Program-made: the position numbers and the translations under genes | From: an uncultured Lachnospiraceae bacterium | GTDB lineage: Bacteria > Bacillota > Clostridia > Lachnospirales > Lachnospiraceae | Reading direction: 5' to 3' | DNA: 64,000 bases | NCBI GenBank assembly: GCA_900551115.1 | Contig: URUY01000020.1 | Span: forward strand, 4,042-68,041 | Notes under the pieces: generated by a model | The model's input: only the letters and a program-made list of their open reading frames with translations | Told to the model about the DNA's origin: nothing | The model's database searches: none | In this document: positions 15,051 through 23,101 of the stretch, piece after piece | Layout of the letters: each line of letters starts with the position of its first letter | How positions within the stretch are numbered: position 1 is the stretch's first letter

Positions 15051-17477
15051 TTATTTTTTAATTTTCATGGTAAGACCAATGCGCTTTTTGGCTGCATCTA
15101 CCGTAAGCACCTGTACTTCTACGATATCTCCGACGCTGACTGCCTCAAGCGGGTGCTTGATAAAGCGGTCCGTTATCTGGGAGATATGCACCAGTCCGTC
15201 CTGATGGACACCGATATCTACAAATACACCGAAATCAATGACGTTACGAACAGTACCTTTTAATATCATCCCCGGTTTCAAGTCCTTCATGTCCAGTACG
15301 TCATTTCTTAAGATAGGCGCCGGCATATCGTCACGAGGGTCGCGTGCAGGCTTTTCCAGTTCCTTTACAATATCCGTCAGGGTAATCTCACCAATGCCCA
15401 GCTCTGCTGCCAGCTTCTTCTTATCAGAAATCTTCTTTTCAAGGCTTCCCATGGTAACGGAAGCTGTACGGCTGCCGGATGTCAAAGGAGCCGTGGTACC
15501 CTTTGCCTGCTTCTCAGGTGCGCTGTCCACCGCGCCCTCCTGCGGCAGGAAACTGCCCATAGCCTGTGCCAGTGCCTTGCCCATAGCAGTATTGGTATTC
15601 TTTACCTGCATCTGCCGTCCTGCATTCTTACTCTTATTGTTTTTGTCACCGGATGCGGCAGCCGCACCTTTTATACCTTCTTTCTTTCCCGAAAGACGTT
15701 CTGCAGCCGCCTTTTTCTGGGCTTCCTTTACGTCTTCCATGGAAAGCCCCAGCTTTTCCAAAAGCTTCATGGCCGCTTCGTAGGATTCGGGATGCACGCT
15801 GGTTGCATCAAGGGGATTTTTCCCGTCTGTTATCCGTAAAAAGCCCGCGCACTGTTCAAATGCCTTAGGCCCTAATTTTGCTACCTTTAAAAGCTCCTGT
15901 CTGCTGGTAAAACGACCATTTTTCTCCCTGTAATCCACAATATTTTTGGCAATCGCCTTGCTGATACCGGAAATGTACTCCAGCAGGGATACCGAAGCCG
16001 TATTCAAATCCACGCCTACTTTATTTACACAGTCCTCTACCACACCGTTTAAGGTCTCACCCAGCTTTTTCTGGTTCATATCATGCTGGTACTGACCGAC
16101 ACCGATGGACTTGGGGTCTATCTTTACAAGCTCTGCCAGCGGGTCCTGCAGTCTTCTTGCAATGGACGCTGCACTTCTCTGTCCCACGTCAAAATTAGGA
16201 AACTCTTCTGTTGCAAGCTTGCTTGCAGAATACACGGAAGCTCCTGCTTCATTCACGATAACGTACTGCACCGGTGTATCCACTTCCTTTAACATGTCCA
16301 CAATCACCTGCTCCGACTCTCTTGATGCCGTGCCGTTGCCTACGGAAATAAGGGAAACACCATATTTTTTAATGAGACGCTTTACTTCTTTTTTCGCTTC
16401 CTCCACCTTATTCTGCGGTGCGGTAGGATATACTACCTTAGTATCTAACACCTTGCCGGTTGCATCCACCACTGCCAGCTTGCAGCCTGTTCTGAAAGCC
16501 GGGTCCCAGCCAAGCACCACCTTGCCTGCAATAGGAGGCTGCATCAGAAGCTGCTCTAAGTTTTTACCAAATACGCCTATAGCACCATCCTCTGCTTTCT
16601 CGGTCAAATCATTTCTGATTTCCCTCTCAATAGCCGGTGCTATCAGACGGTCATACGCATCTGCCGCCACTGCCTTAAGTACCGGCGTAGTATATGGATT
16701 GTCACTTGTAATTACTTTTTTTTCAAGATACCGCAAAATACGCTCCGCAGGCGCCACAACCTTAACCGTAAGCACCTTTTCGTTTTCTCCGCGGTTTAAA
16801 GCTAAAACCCTGTGGCCTGCGATTTTCTTTACAGGCTCTTCAAAATGATAGTACATCTCGTAGACGCTCTCTGCCTTCTCATCTTTGGCAGCGGAGGTAA
16901 TGATACCTTCCGCCATGGTTGCATTACGGATATACAGACGATGCTCAGCTTCATCAGAAATGCTCTCCGCAATGATATCCATTGCCCCCTGCAATGCTTC
17001 TTCGGCACTCTTTACCTGCTTGTCCTCAGGTACCGTATCATCGGAAACATATTTTGCTGCTTCCTCTAAAACAGGCGCTTTGGCATCCTGTTTTAAAATA
17101 AACTCAGAAAGACCGGCAAGCCCCTTTTCCTTTGCCACACTTGCACGGGTCTTTCTCTTAGGCCGGTAAGGCCTGTACAAATCCTCTACCAAAACCAGCG
17201 TCTCGGCAGCCAGAATCTTCTCCTTCAGCTCATCGGTAAGCTTGCCCTGCTCCTCTATACTGCCCAGCACCTGCTCCTTTTTCTCCTCAAGGTTACGCAG
17301 ATAAGTAAGCCTCTCATACAGGGTACGAAGCTGCTCATCATTTAAAGAACCCGTTGCTTCTTTTCTGTACCTTGAAATAAACGGAATAGTGTTTCCTTCA
17401 TCAATCAGCTTTACGGCTGCTTCCACCTGCCATTTCAGTACCTTTAATTCTTCTGTAATCTTTCCTGTAATATCCAT
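15051..17477 (-). CDS. tex: Tex-family RNA-binding transcriptional accessory protein
   Basis: 808 residues. Domains in order: N-terminal helical Tex region (with FISRYRKEATGSL), YqgF/RNase H-like domain (about 325-450), helix-hairpin-helix region (about 490-560) and a C-terminal S1 RNA-binding domain (about 728-805, GTVRNVIDFGVFVDIGVHQD). An Ala/Lys/Ser-rich linker of about 90 residues before the S1 domain makes it longer than typical Tex (about 720-780). Tex binds structured RNA and affects transcription and stress survival. ATG has GGGAGG at longer than usual distance and ACAGGA closer. Single-gene unit. Confidence 0.93.
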   Translation of the reverse strand: MDITGKITEELKVLKWQVEAAVKLIDEGNTIPFISRYRKEATGSLNDEQLRTLYERLTYLRNLEEKKEQVLGSIEEQGKLTDELKEKILAAETLVLVEDLYRPYRPKRKTRASVAKEKGLAGLSEFILKQDAKAPVLEEAAKYVSDDTVPEDKQVKSAEEALQGAMDIIAESISDEAEHRLYIRNATMAEGIITSAAKDEKAESVYEMYYHFEEPVKKIAGHRVLALNRGENEKVLTVKVVAPAERILRYLEKKVITSDNPYTTPVLKAVAADAYDRLIAPAIEREIRNDLTEKAEDGAIGVFGKNLEQLLMQPPIAGKVVLGWDPAFRTGCKLAVVDATGKVLDTKVVYPTAPQNKVEEAKKEVKRLIKKYGVSLISVGNGTASRESEQVIVDMLKEVDTPVQYVIVNEAGASVYSASKLATEEFPNFDVGQRSAASIARRLQDPLAELVKIDPKSIGVGQYQHDMNQKKLGETLNGVVEDCVNKVGVDLNTASVSLLEYISGISKAIAKNIVDYREKNGRFTSRQELLKVAKLGPKAFEQCAGFLRITDGKNPLDATSVHPESYEAAMKLLEKLGLSMEDVKEAQKKAAAERLSGKKEGIKGAAAASGDKNNKSKNAGRQMQVKNTNTAMGKALAQAMGSFLPQEGAVDSAPEKQAKGTTAPLTSGSRTASVTMGSLEKKISDKKKLAAELGIGEITLTDIVKELEKPARDPRDDMPAPILRNDVLDMKDLKPGMILKGTVRNVIDFGVFVDIGVHQDGLVHISQITDRFIKHPLEAVSVGDIVEVQVLTVDAAKKRIGLTMKIKK

Positions 17478-17759
17478 TCCTGTTTCATTCCTCCCAGGGG
17501 AAATTTCCCCTTTTCATCATCCATACCGGCTTCTGAAAATTATACGCTAAAAAAGCCGATGCTATTGCCATTATACAAAATGGCAGCTGACTTTTCAACG
17601 AAAAAAACATTTTCAGAAGGGCTGTATGCAATAAGCCTTGTAAGAGTAATTTTTGCTCATTGAGAATACCTCAAGCCCTTACACAAACCGGATTTCCCTT
17701 TGAACAATGCTTTTCCCTTATTTTTTCCTTGTTAGTCAATTATAAGGGAAAGAATCATG

Positions 17760-18320
17760 TCATTTTCCTAATCTCTTTTTATCAACTGCTTTAAAGAAGG
17801 TTTTCTTCAACTCTTGTGGTTTATAAAAAAATTGCTTTTCGGACTTACTTAAACGATTTTCATTCTTCTTTATTTTCAGCAACTCCATACTACAAATAAA
17901 GTCCGCAGCTTGCAATAAGCGATACTTTTGAGGTTCTGCTTTCCTAAACTCAACATTTGCAAAATGGATTGAAAAAACTGTATTTAAAATCGTTCCCAGT
18001 TCAATTTGACCGTTATCATAGTACACAATGATTTTGTCAAAGCTGTCAAAAAAGGCTTTGTGCTTTTGTACTACATTTGATATTCCACGCCCAAGTCTAC
18101 CGGATAATGTGATTTTATCCGGTGTTTCCTTTCGATTTACTACAGCCACCTCATAGGAAATAGGACTACTTACAATAAAATCCGGAATTCTTGGTGCTAT
18201 CCTCAAGTTTTTTCACATTGGTGGCAATTTCATTCTTTTGGTCATGAAACAGTAACGTCACCAGATAGTATGCCGGGCGTTCTGTAACCTCTCCAAAATC
18301 GCCTGATTCATTTATAAATA
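17760..18320 (-). pseudogene. Frameshifted DUF3800-domain gene
   Basis: The N-terminal part (about 18315-18195) reads INESGDFG, PAYYLVTLLFHDQ and IATNVKKLED, the hallmark of DUF3800 proteins with the acidic ESGD motif. Near 18200 the frame shifts by one base. The rest continues in the other frame as IPDFIVSSPISYE through LLQAADFICSMELL to the stop at 17760; the QAAD motif is the usual second acidic block. A binding site (AAAGGAG, 18323-18329) is present, but the expected start codon reads ATA. DUF3800 genes often travel with mobile or defence islands. The surroundings are AT-rich. Confidence 0.7.
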
Positions 18321-18397
18321 TACTCCTTTATCGGAAAAGTGTTTCTATTTCTTAATTCTGCAAACTGGGAGTTGTGCTACTGAGCAAACAATATAAT

Positions 18398-18679
18398 TTA
18401 AATAACCTCTTCAAATAAATCTTCGATGTTTGCTAAAACTTCACAATCACAGTAACCACCCTTCGTTTCTAACCATTCAATAACTTCACTAATTGGAAGA
18501 TTGTTCTCCATTAGAAATTGACGAGTTAAACTTAGTTCATCATCACATTTATCCATGTTTTCATCTAAATAGTCAAATAAATCTGTAAAATTTTCAATGG
18601 ACATTGGCAACGATTTAACAAATTTTTTTCTTTGTTCCTCTTTATACTTTTTTAAAAGTTCCTTTTTGTTTTTCTCCAT
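18398..18679 (-). CDS. DUF2695 family protein
   Basis: 93 residues. A Lys-rich N-terminus (1-20) is followed by the DUF2695 pattern: FTDLFDYLDENMDKCDDELS, LTRQFL and the conserved WLETKGGYCDCEVLANIED end. GGAGG lies 7 bases before the ATG. Function unknown. It is in an AT-rich patch with a dead DUF3800 gene and a DinD homologue, suggesting acquired material. Confidence 0.8.
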   Translation of the reverse strand: MEKNKKELLKKYKEEQRKKFVKSLPMSIENFTDLFDYLDENMDKCDDELSLTRQFLMENNLPISEVIEWLETKGGYCDCEVLANIEDLFEEVI

Positions 18680-18779
18680 GTTATGACCTCCTCGTCAAAT
18701 TCCTAGTTGTCTAATTGTTCCATCTTCTTGCCTTATCGTGCAAGAAGCATCCCTCTCTTTCAGCTCGGTCAATTACTAT

Positions 18780-19640
18780 TTATTCATCAAGCATCAATTT
18801 TCCTGCTTTCGCCTTATCTTTTAAACGTGCCATCTGTTCTTTTTCAATTTCTTGAATACTTTTCTCTGGGGTAGGTAAATCCTCTGGAAGCGTACCACCA
18901 ATTTTTTCTATAGCGCCACGAACTTCTTTACCAACAGAATAATGAATTGATGTGGCTTTTTTTGCATTATCCACTCCATCTTTCCTTAATTTTTCTTCAG
19001 TCTGTGAAATTCTAAATAGATTAGCAATTAGCTCTGTACTACCCATAAAATCAAGTATCTTTTGCCCAACTTCAAGATTCTTTTTTTTATGAATATCATC
19101 CACATCCAGACCACCATATAATCCCATATATCCGGCACTCTGAAAAATAGCAAATTCTTCGTTAGAAATAACACCCGCATTATGCGCGGTCTCTGCAAGC
19201 ATCTGGTTCCATTGTTTTATATCGCCTCGCACAACCAAACGCCGTCTATCTTCATCCAACTCATTGAAATGATCTGCAACCTCTTGTCTATAGGTTTGAA
19301 TTGCAAAGTATGTTTGTCCCAACGCAATTACTTCTTTGCGAGGATCACCATTTTGTACAATCAGATAACACGCATACCTAGTAAGTTCATAATCTTTCAC
19401 AGGCTTACTTGTCGCTCCCGCATCAACGATTTTCCTGACCTCAGGAAAATCGTTCTCTACTAAATGTCCACTATTTTCGCAAGCTATCATTGCACGCTTA
19501 ATTACATTTTGAAAATTCTCCCACTTTGTATATTCTAATGCCGGTGCGAGTTCTCTAGCCGACCAAAATTCAGTTCCATCCCGTCTAATTTGCTTTATAT
19601 CTTCAAAACGTTTATACTCTTTTGTCTTTAATTCTTTCAA
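18780..19640 (-). CDS. dinD: DNA damage-inducible protein D (DinD-like)
   Basis: 286 residues, close to E. coli DinD in length. The N-terminal BRO-N-like block has FWSARELAPALEY and W..FQNVIKRAM, then DYELTRYACYLIVQNGDPRK (about 85-104) and the family block NAGVISNEEFAIFQSAGYMG, with a charged C-terminus. DinD inhibits RecA-mediated strand exchange in E. coli; here the role is inferred. Start chosen at TTG 19640, 8 bases after GGAGGG; a TTG at 19655 precedes that site. No clear SOS box was seen. AT-rich compared with neighbours. Confidence 0.85.
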   Translation of the reverse strand: MKELKTKEYKRFEDIKQIRRDGTEFWSARELAPALEYTKWENFQNVIKRAMIACENSGHLVENDFPEVRKIVDAGATSKPVKDYELTRYACYLIVQNGDPRKEVIALGQTYFAIQTYRQEVADHFNELDEDRRRLVVRGDIKQWNQMLAETAHNAGVISNEEFAIFQSAGYMGLYGGLDVDDIHKKKNLEVGQKILDFMGSTELIANLFRISQTEEKLRKDGVDNAKKATSIHYSVGKEVRGAIEKIGGTLPEDLPTPEKSIQEIEKEQMARLKDKAKAGKLMLDE

Positions 19641-19810
19641 TATAAATCCCTCCAATTACCTTACCATGTATTACAAAATATCACATATCAACGCATGCAC
19701 AACTTCAATTTGTATGATTAGTTATATCTCTTTTGCATTGACAACACAATTCCGAAAAGGGACTAAATATACTAAGTTCTTTCATTAGTTCTCCAAAACT
19801 CATTTACATA

Positions 19811-19898
19811 GTAAAAATGGCGGGAAATTCTTCCCGCCTACGGTGGTCCAAAGAGCTTTCACCTAGACCAAAACTGTAATGCATTACAGTTATATCCT
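19811..19898 (-). ncRNA. Candidate small RNA of about 88 nt
   Basis: A free-standing predicted transcript on the minus strand. A promoter (19905-19933) is followed by a perfect 20-base palindrome AACTGTAATGCATTACAGTT (19872-19891), a second stem (GGTC..GACC, about 19846-19869) and a strong hairpin GGCGGGAA-loop-TTCCCGCC (19819-19838) ending in ATTTTT. No open reading frame with a binding site lies inside. It resembles a small regulatory or antisense RNA; I cannot assign a family. Confidence 0.45.
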
Positions 19899-19904
19899 AC
19901 ACAT

Positions 19905-19933
19905 ATAATACCACAAGTATTCTATTTTTCCAA
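19905..19933 (-). promoter_or_regulatory. Promoter of the candidate small RNA
   Basis: TTGGAA, 17-base spacer, TATTAT on the minus strand, directly before the structured segment 19811-19898. The rest of the 19641-20098 interval holds only this unit, the promoter at 19983 and a 24-codon reading frame without a ribosome binding site. Confidence 0.5.
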
Positions 19934-19982
19934 TAGAATTTTACGTTATTTTTCCTATGCAAAAAACACCTTTAAACTTTAT

Positions 19983-20011
19983 TTGTAAAATATCTCGAAA
20001 GATGCTACACT
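19983..20011 (+). promoter_or_regulatory. Promoter of the DUF4190 operon
   Basis: TTGTAA, 17-base spacer, TACACT with TG one base upstream (extended -10), about 88 bases before the DUF4190 ATG. Confidence 0.45.
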
Positions 20012-20098
20012 ACTATTAAGATTCATGTGCCGGGACTATGAGCAGCATGCACGGACACTGCTGACATGCAGACACACTAAACAATAAGGAGTATCACT

Positions 20099-20674
20099 AT
20101 GGATTACAATCATAACCAAACGGATAGTCCGTTCCAAAACGGACAATCCAATCTCCCCGGTGACTGCCAGCCAGACGGACAGCCTGAAAAACCTGCTGAC
20201 CGCCAACTAGACGGACAGCCTGAGAAACCTGCTGACTGCCAGTCGGAAAGACAACCCGAAAGCCCTCAGGGCTACTGGTTAAACGGACAGCCCCAGGGGT
20301 ACTATATTCCGCCATACCGGCCTGAGCCAAAAAATAATTTTGCTACAGCTGCCATGATTTTGGGAATTGCTTCCCTTGTATCTCTTTGCACCGTTTTTCT
20401 GCCGATACCTTTAGGCGCACTGGGCATTTTGTTTGTTGTACTCGGAAAACGGCATGGGAAAAAGCTTCCCTCCACCGCCATTACCGGTCTTATCACATCC
20501 CTTATCGGCATAGCATGCGGCCTGCTTATTTTAATTTCTACAATCTCCGCTGCTCTTAACATGCTGAAACCGGAAAACAGAGAACAGTTAAACCAGATGT
20601 TTGAGCAAACCTACGGCATGGATTTTGACGAATACTACGAGGAATACATGAAGCAGCTTGAAGAACTTTATTAA
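20099..20674 (+). CDS. DUF4190 membrane protein with Pro/Gln-rich repeat N-terminus
   Basis: 191 residues. Residues 1-75 are hydrophilic and repetitive (DGQPEKPAD units, encoded by two 36-base tandem copies at 20174-20245). Two membrane helices follow (about 80-115 and 122-148) with the DUF4190 pattern AAMILGIASL..PIPLGALGILFVVLGKR. The C-terminal ~40 residues are acidic and Tyr-rich. AAGGAG lies before the ATG. First gene of a three-gene operon. Function unknown. Confidence 0.8.
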   Translation: MDYNHNQTDSPFQNGQSNLPGDCQPDGQPEKPADRQLDGQPEKPADCQSERQPESPQGYWLNGQPQGYYIPPYRPEPKNNFATAAMILGIASLVSLCTVFLPIPLGALGILFVVLGKRHGKKLPSTAITGLITSLIGIACGLLILISTISAALNMLKPENREQLNQMFEQTYGMDFDEYYEEYMKQLEELY

Positions 20675-20702
20675 CCTTTCCTACTGTTAAAGAGGTGATT
20701 TT

Positions 20703-21164
20703 ATGAGTTTTGCAATTCAAAACGGTTTTCCTGACAGTTATTCATCCCCGTCAGCTGCCCGGCAAAAGGAAAACAGCACATTTTCGGTAAATGGAAGACC
20801 GGCTGCCGGTGAAGAATGTCAGACCTGTAAAAACCGGAAATATCAGGACGGCTCGGACGAAATGGTTTCCTTTAAATCTGCCGCTCATATTCCTGCCGAG
20901 GCCTCAGCCAGCGTAGTGCGCTCCCATGAGCAGGAGCATGTATCCAATGCCTACGCAAAAGCAGCCACTGACAACGGCAGGGTCTTAAGCGCTTCCGTTT
21001 CTCTTAGACGCTCCCTGTGTCCTGAGTGTGGACGCTCCTATGTATCCGGCGGCACCACCCGCACGCAGATAAAATATTATAACGAAGAAAATCCCTATCA
21101 GCAGGATTTAAAATCCGCTGACAGGGCTAAATATAGCGGTATGAACGTAAATTATACCGCATAA
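20703..21164 (+). CDS. Putative small zinc metalloprotein with HExxH motif
   Basis: 153 residues. Two Cys pairs, C39-x2-C42 (ECQTCKNRKYQDGSDE) and C106-x2-C109 (LCPECGRSYVSGG), flank H75-E-Q-E-H79, a match to the zinc-protease motif HExxH in the setting VVRSHEQEHV. The VRxHEQxH context recalls the SprA-related family. No signal peptide. Whether it is catalytic is unknown: it is short, and a third zinc ligand is not obvious. AAAGAGGTG precedes the ATG; it starts 28 bases after the DUF4190 gene. Confidence 0.7.
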   Translation: MSFAIQNGFPDSYSSPSAARQKENSTFSVNGRPAAGEECQTCKNRKYQDGSDEMVSFKSAAHIPAEASASVVRSHEQEHVSNAYAKAATDNGRVLSASVSLRRSLCPECGRSYVSGGTTRTQIKYYNEENPYQQDLKSADRAKYSGMNVNYTA

Positions 21165-21189
21165 AAAACATTTTGTTTGGAGAATCAAT

Positions 21190-21909
21190 ATGAAAACTTA
21201 TTTATCCAGCGCACAATTAAAAGATAACGCAAAAGAATACCTGACCGGACATTACGGTCTGTTTATCGGCACAAGCCTTTTTGTAGGTCTTATGTCATTT
21301 ATCATTTCCCGTTTCCTTCTGATACTTACGCCATCAGCTAACAGTATTGGCGGTTTTATCATATCCAATGCCATCAGCTTTATTGTTTCTGTCTTTATCG
21401 GTGTATTCAGTGTAGGGACGGCTCTCCTCTATTTAAAGTCGGCACATGGCGGTCCTGCAGTTTTTTCCGATATTTTTTACGGGTTTTCCCATCATATCGA
21501 AACTTCCCTTGCCATCTCCCTTGTCATGACTGCCATAAGCATTATTCCTACGCTTGCTTATACTATTCCCTACTATATTTACACAGGCACGGGCAATGAT
21601 ATGTACCTGTTCCTTATGTTCCCCTGTCTTGCTGCCGCACTTATTGTGTATGTGCCATTGTCCCTGACTTTTTCACAGTGCTTTTTCCTGATGCTGGATT
21701 TTCCCGATAAAGCAGCACCTGAAATACTGCGTTTAAGTATCCGCATTATGAAGGGACGCCGCGCGCGGCTTTTCTACATTGAAGTCAGCTTTCTGCCTCT
21801 GCTGCTGCTTGCTTCCTTATCCGGTATCGGTCTTCTCTGGGTGCTTCCCTACATGCAGATGACTATGGCAGCCTTCTATTTTGACATAATGAAACCGGAG
21901 CAGAACTAA
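21190..21909 (+). CDS. DUF975 family integral membrane protein
   Basis: 239 residues with five to six hydrophobic helices. It begins LSSAQLKDNAKEYLTGHYG, the usual DUF975 opening, and ends in a membrane segment with the typical YMQMTMAAFYFDIM. Third gene of the operon, 25 bases after the HExxH gene. It ends tail to tail with prfB, overlapping by 4 bases. Function unknown. Confidence 0.85.
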   Translation: MKTYLSSAQLKDNAKEYLTGHYGLFIGTSLFVGLMSFIISRFLLILTPSANSIGGFIISNAISFIVSVFIGVFSVGTALLYLKSAHGGPAVFSDIFYGFSHHIETSLAISLVMTAISIIPTLAYTIPYYIYTGTGNDMYLFLMFPCLAAALIVYVPLSLTFSQCFFLMLDFPDKAAPEILRLSIRIMKGRRARLFYIEVSFLPLLLLASLSGIGLLWVLPYMQMTMAAFYFDIMKPEQN

Positions 21910-21922
21910 TCTTCTGCTCCGG
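21895..21922. terminator. Shared inverted repeat over the convergent ends of the DUF975 gene and prfB
   Basis: CCGGAGCAGAA and TTCTGCTCCGG form a perfect 11-bp stem with a 6-base loop that contains both stop codons. There is no strong U-run on either side, so it may act as a weak bidirectional terminator or 3'-end protector. Confidence 0.5.
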
Positions 21923-23040
21923 CTATAGGATTCGCCCCTGTGCTTATCCATTTTAAATAACCATTCATAAAATTATCTAACGCACCGTCAAGTACCGCAT
22001 CTGCATTGCCGCTTTCTACACCGGTTCTGTGATCCTTTACCATCGTGTAAGGCTGCAGCACATAGGATCTGATTTGATTTCCCCATCCGATTTCCTTTAC
22101 CTCACCCCGAATATCCGACAGCTTTTCCGCATTAGCTTCCTGCTTTAATAAAAACAGCTTCGCCTTCAGCATCTGCATGGCCTTGTCTTTATTCTGGAAC
22201 TGACTCCGCTCATTTTGACACTGTACTACGGTACCTGTGGGAATGTGGGTAATACGGATAGCGGAAGAGGTCTTATTGATATGCTGTCCGCCGGCGCCGC
22301 TGCTCCTGTAGGTGTCTATCCGCAAATCCTCTTCATTGATTTCCACATCCAAATCCTCTTCGATATCGGGCATGACATCCAAGGATACAAAGGAGGTCTG
22401 ACGCTTTCCCTGCGCATTGAAGGGAGAAATACGGACCAGTCTGTGAACGCCCTTTTCGGATTTTAAATACCCAAAGGCATTTACGCCATTCACCTGAAAG
22501 GTTACGGACTTTATGCCAGCTTCATCACCGTCCAGATAGTCCAATACTTCAATTGCAAAGCCTTTTCTCTCTGCCCAGCGGGTATACATGCGGTAAAGCA
22601 TACCGCACCAGTCGCAGCTTTCCGTACCGCCTGCACCTGCATTGAGCTTTAGGATAGCGTTGTTTTTATCGTATTCACCGGACAAAAGAGTGCCTATCCG
22701 CATTTCATCAAAGGTGCTTATAAAGGAATCCAGCTCTTCTTCGATTTCCGGTATCAGGGATTCATCATTTTCCTCATATCCCATTTCTATCAGTGTGAAA
22801 ATGTCCTCGTACTGGACTTCCAAATCATGATAGGTCTGACAGGTATCCTTTAAGTTTTTTAATTCCTTCATCTGTTTGTTGGAGCGTTCCGGATTATCCC
22901 AAAAACCGGGAGCCTCCATCTCTCTCTCCAGTTCTTCGATTCGCTTTTCCTTATTAGCTAAGTCAAAGTGAATCCCTCACTTCCGCTAAAGGTGTTTCAT
23001 AAGTAAGCAATTTTGCTTTCATGTTATCTAATTCAACCAA
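21906..23040 (-). CDS. prfB: Peptide chain release factor 2 (programmed +1 frameshift)
   Basis: Release factor for UGA and UAA, about 377 residues after frameshifting. Translation starts at TTG 23040 (AGAGGTGA upstream), reads 25 codons (..TPLAEVRDSL) and meets an in-frame UGA at 22965-22963 in the context CTT-TGA-C. A +1 slip continues as DLANKEKRIEELE into the main frame ending at 21906. Seen in the main frame: SPF tripeptide (RISPFN) for UGA recognition and the GGQ catalytic loop (SGAGGQHINK). It follows secA by 61 bases, a common Firmicute pair. Confidence 0.95.
22962..22980 (-). promoter_or_regulatory. prfB +1 frameshift site
   Basis: Minus strand GTGAGGGATTCACTTTGAC: a Shine-Dalgarno-like GAGGG followed by the slippery CTT-TGA-C. 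Low RF2 slows reading of UGA and favours the +1 slip, giving autoregulation. Confidence 0.92.
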
Positions 23041-23101
23041 TTAACGTCACCTCTTTCCTTATTTAGAATTGCTGTTTTATTGTTTTTAATAAAAACTACT
23101 C

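Noticed and set aside
19714..19788. 24-codon plus-strand reading frame (MISYISFALTT..) near the candidate small RNA, considered as a type I toxin
   Set aside because: No ribosome binding site, not hydrophobic throughout and charged in the middle, unlike known holin-like toxins.
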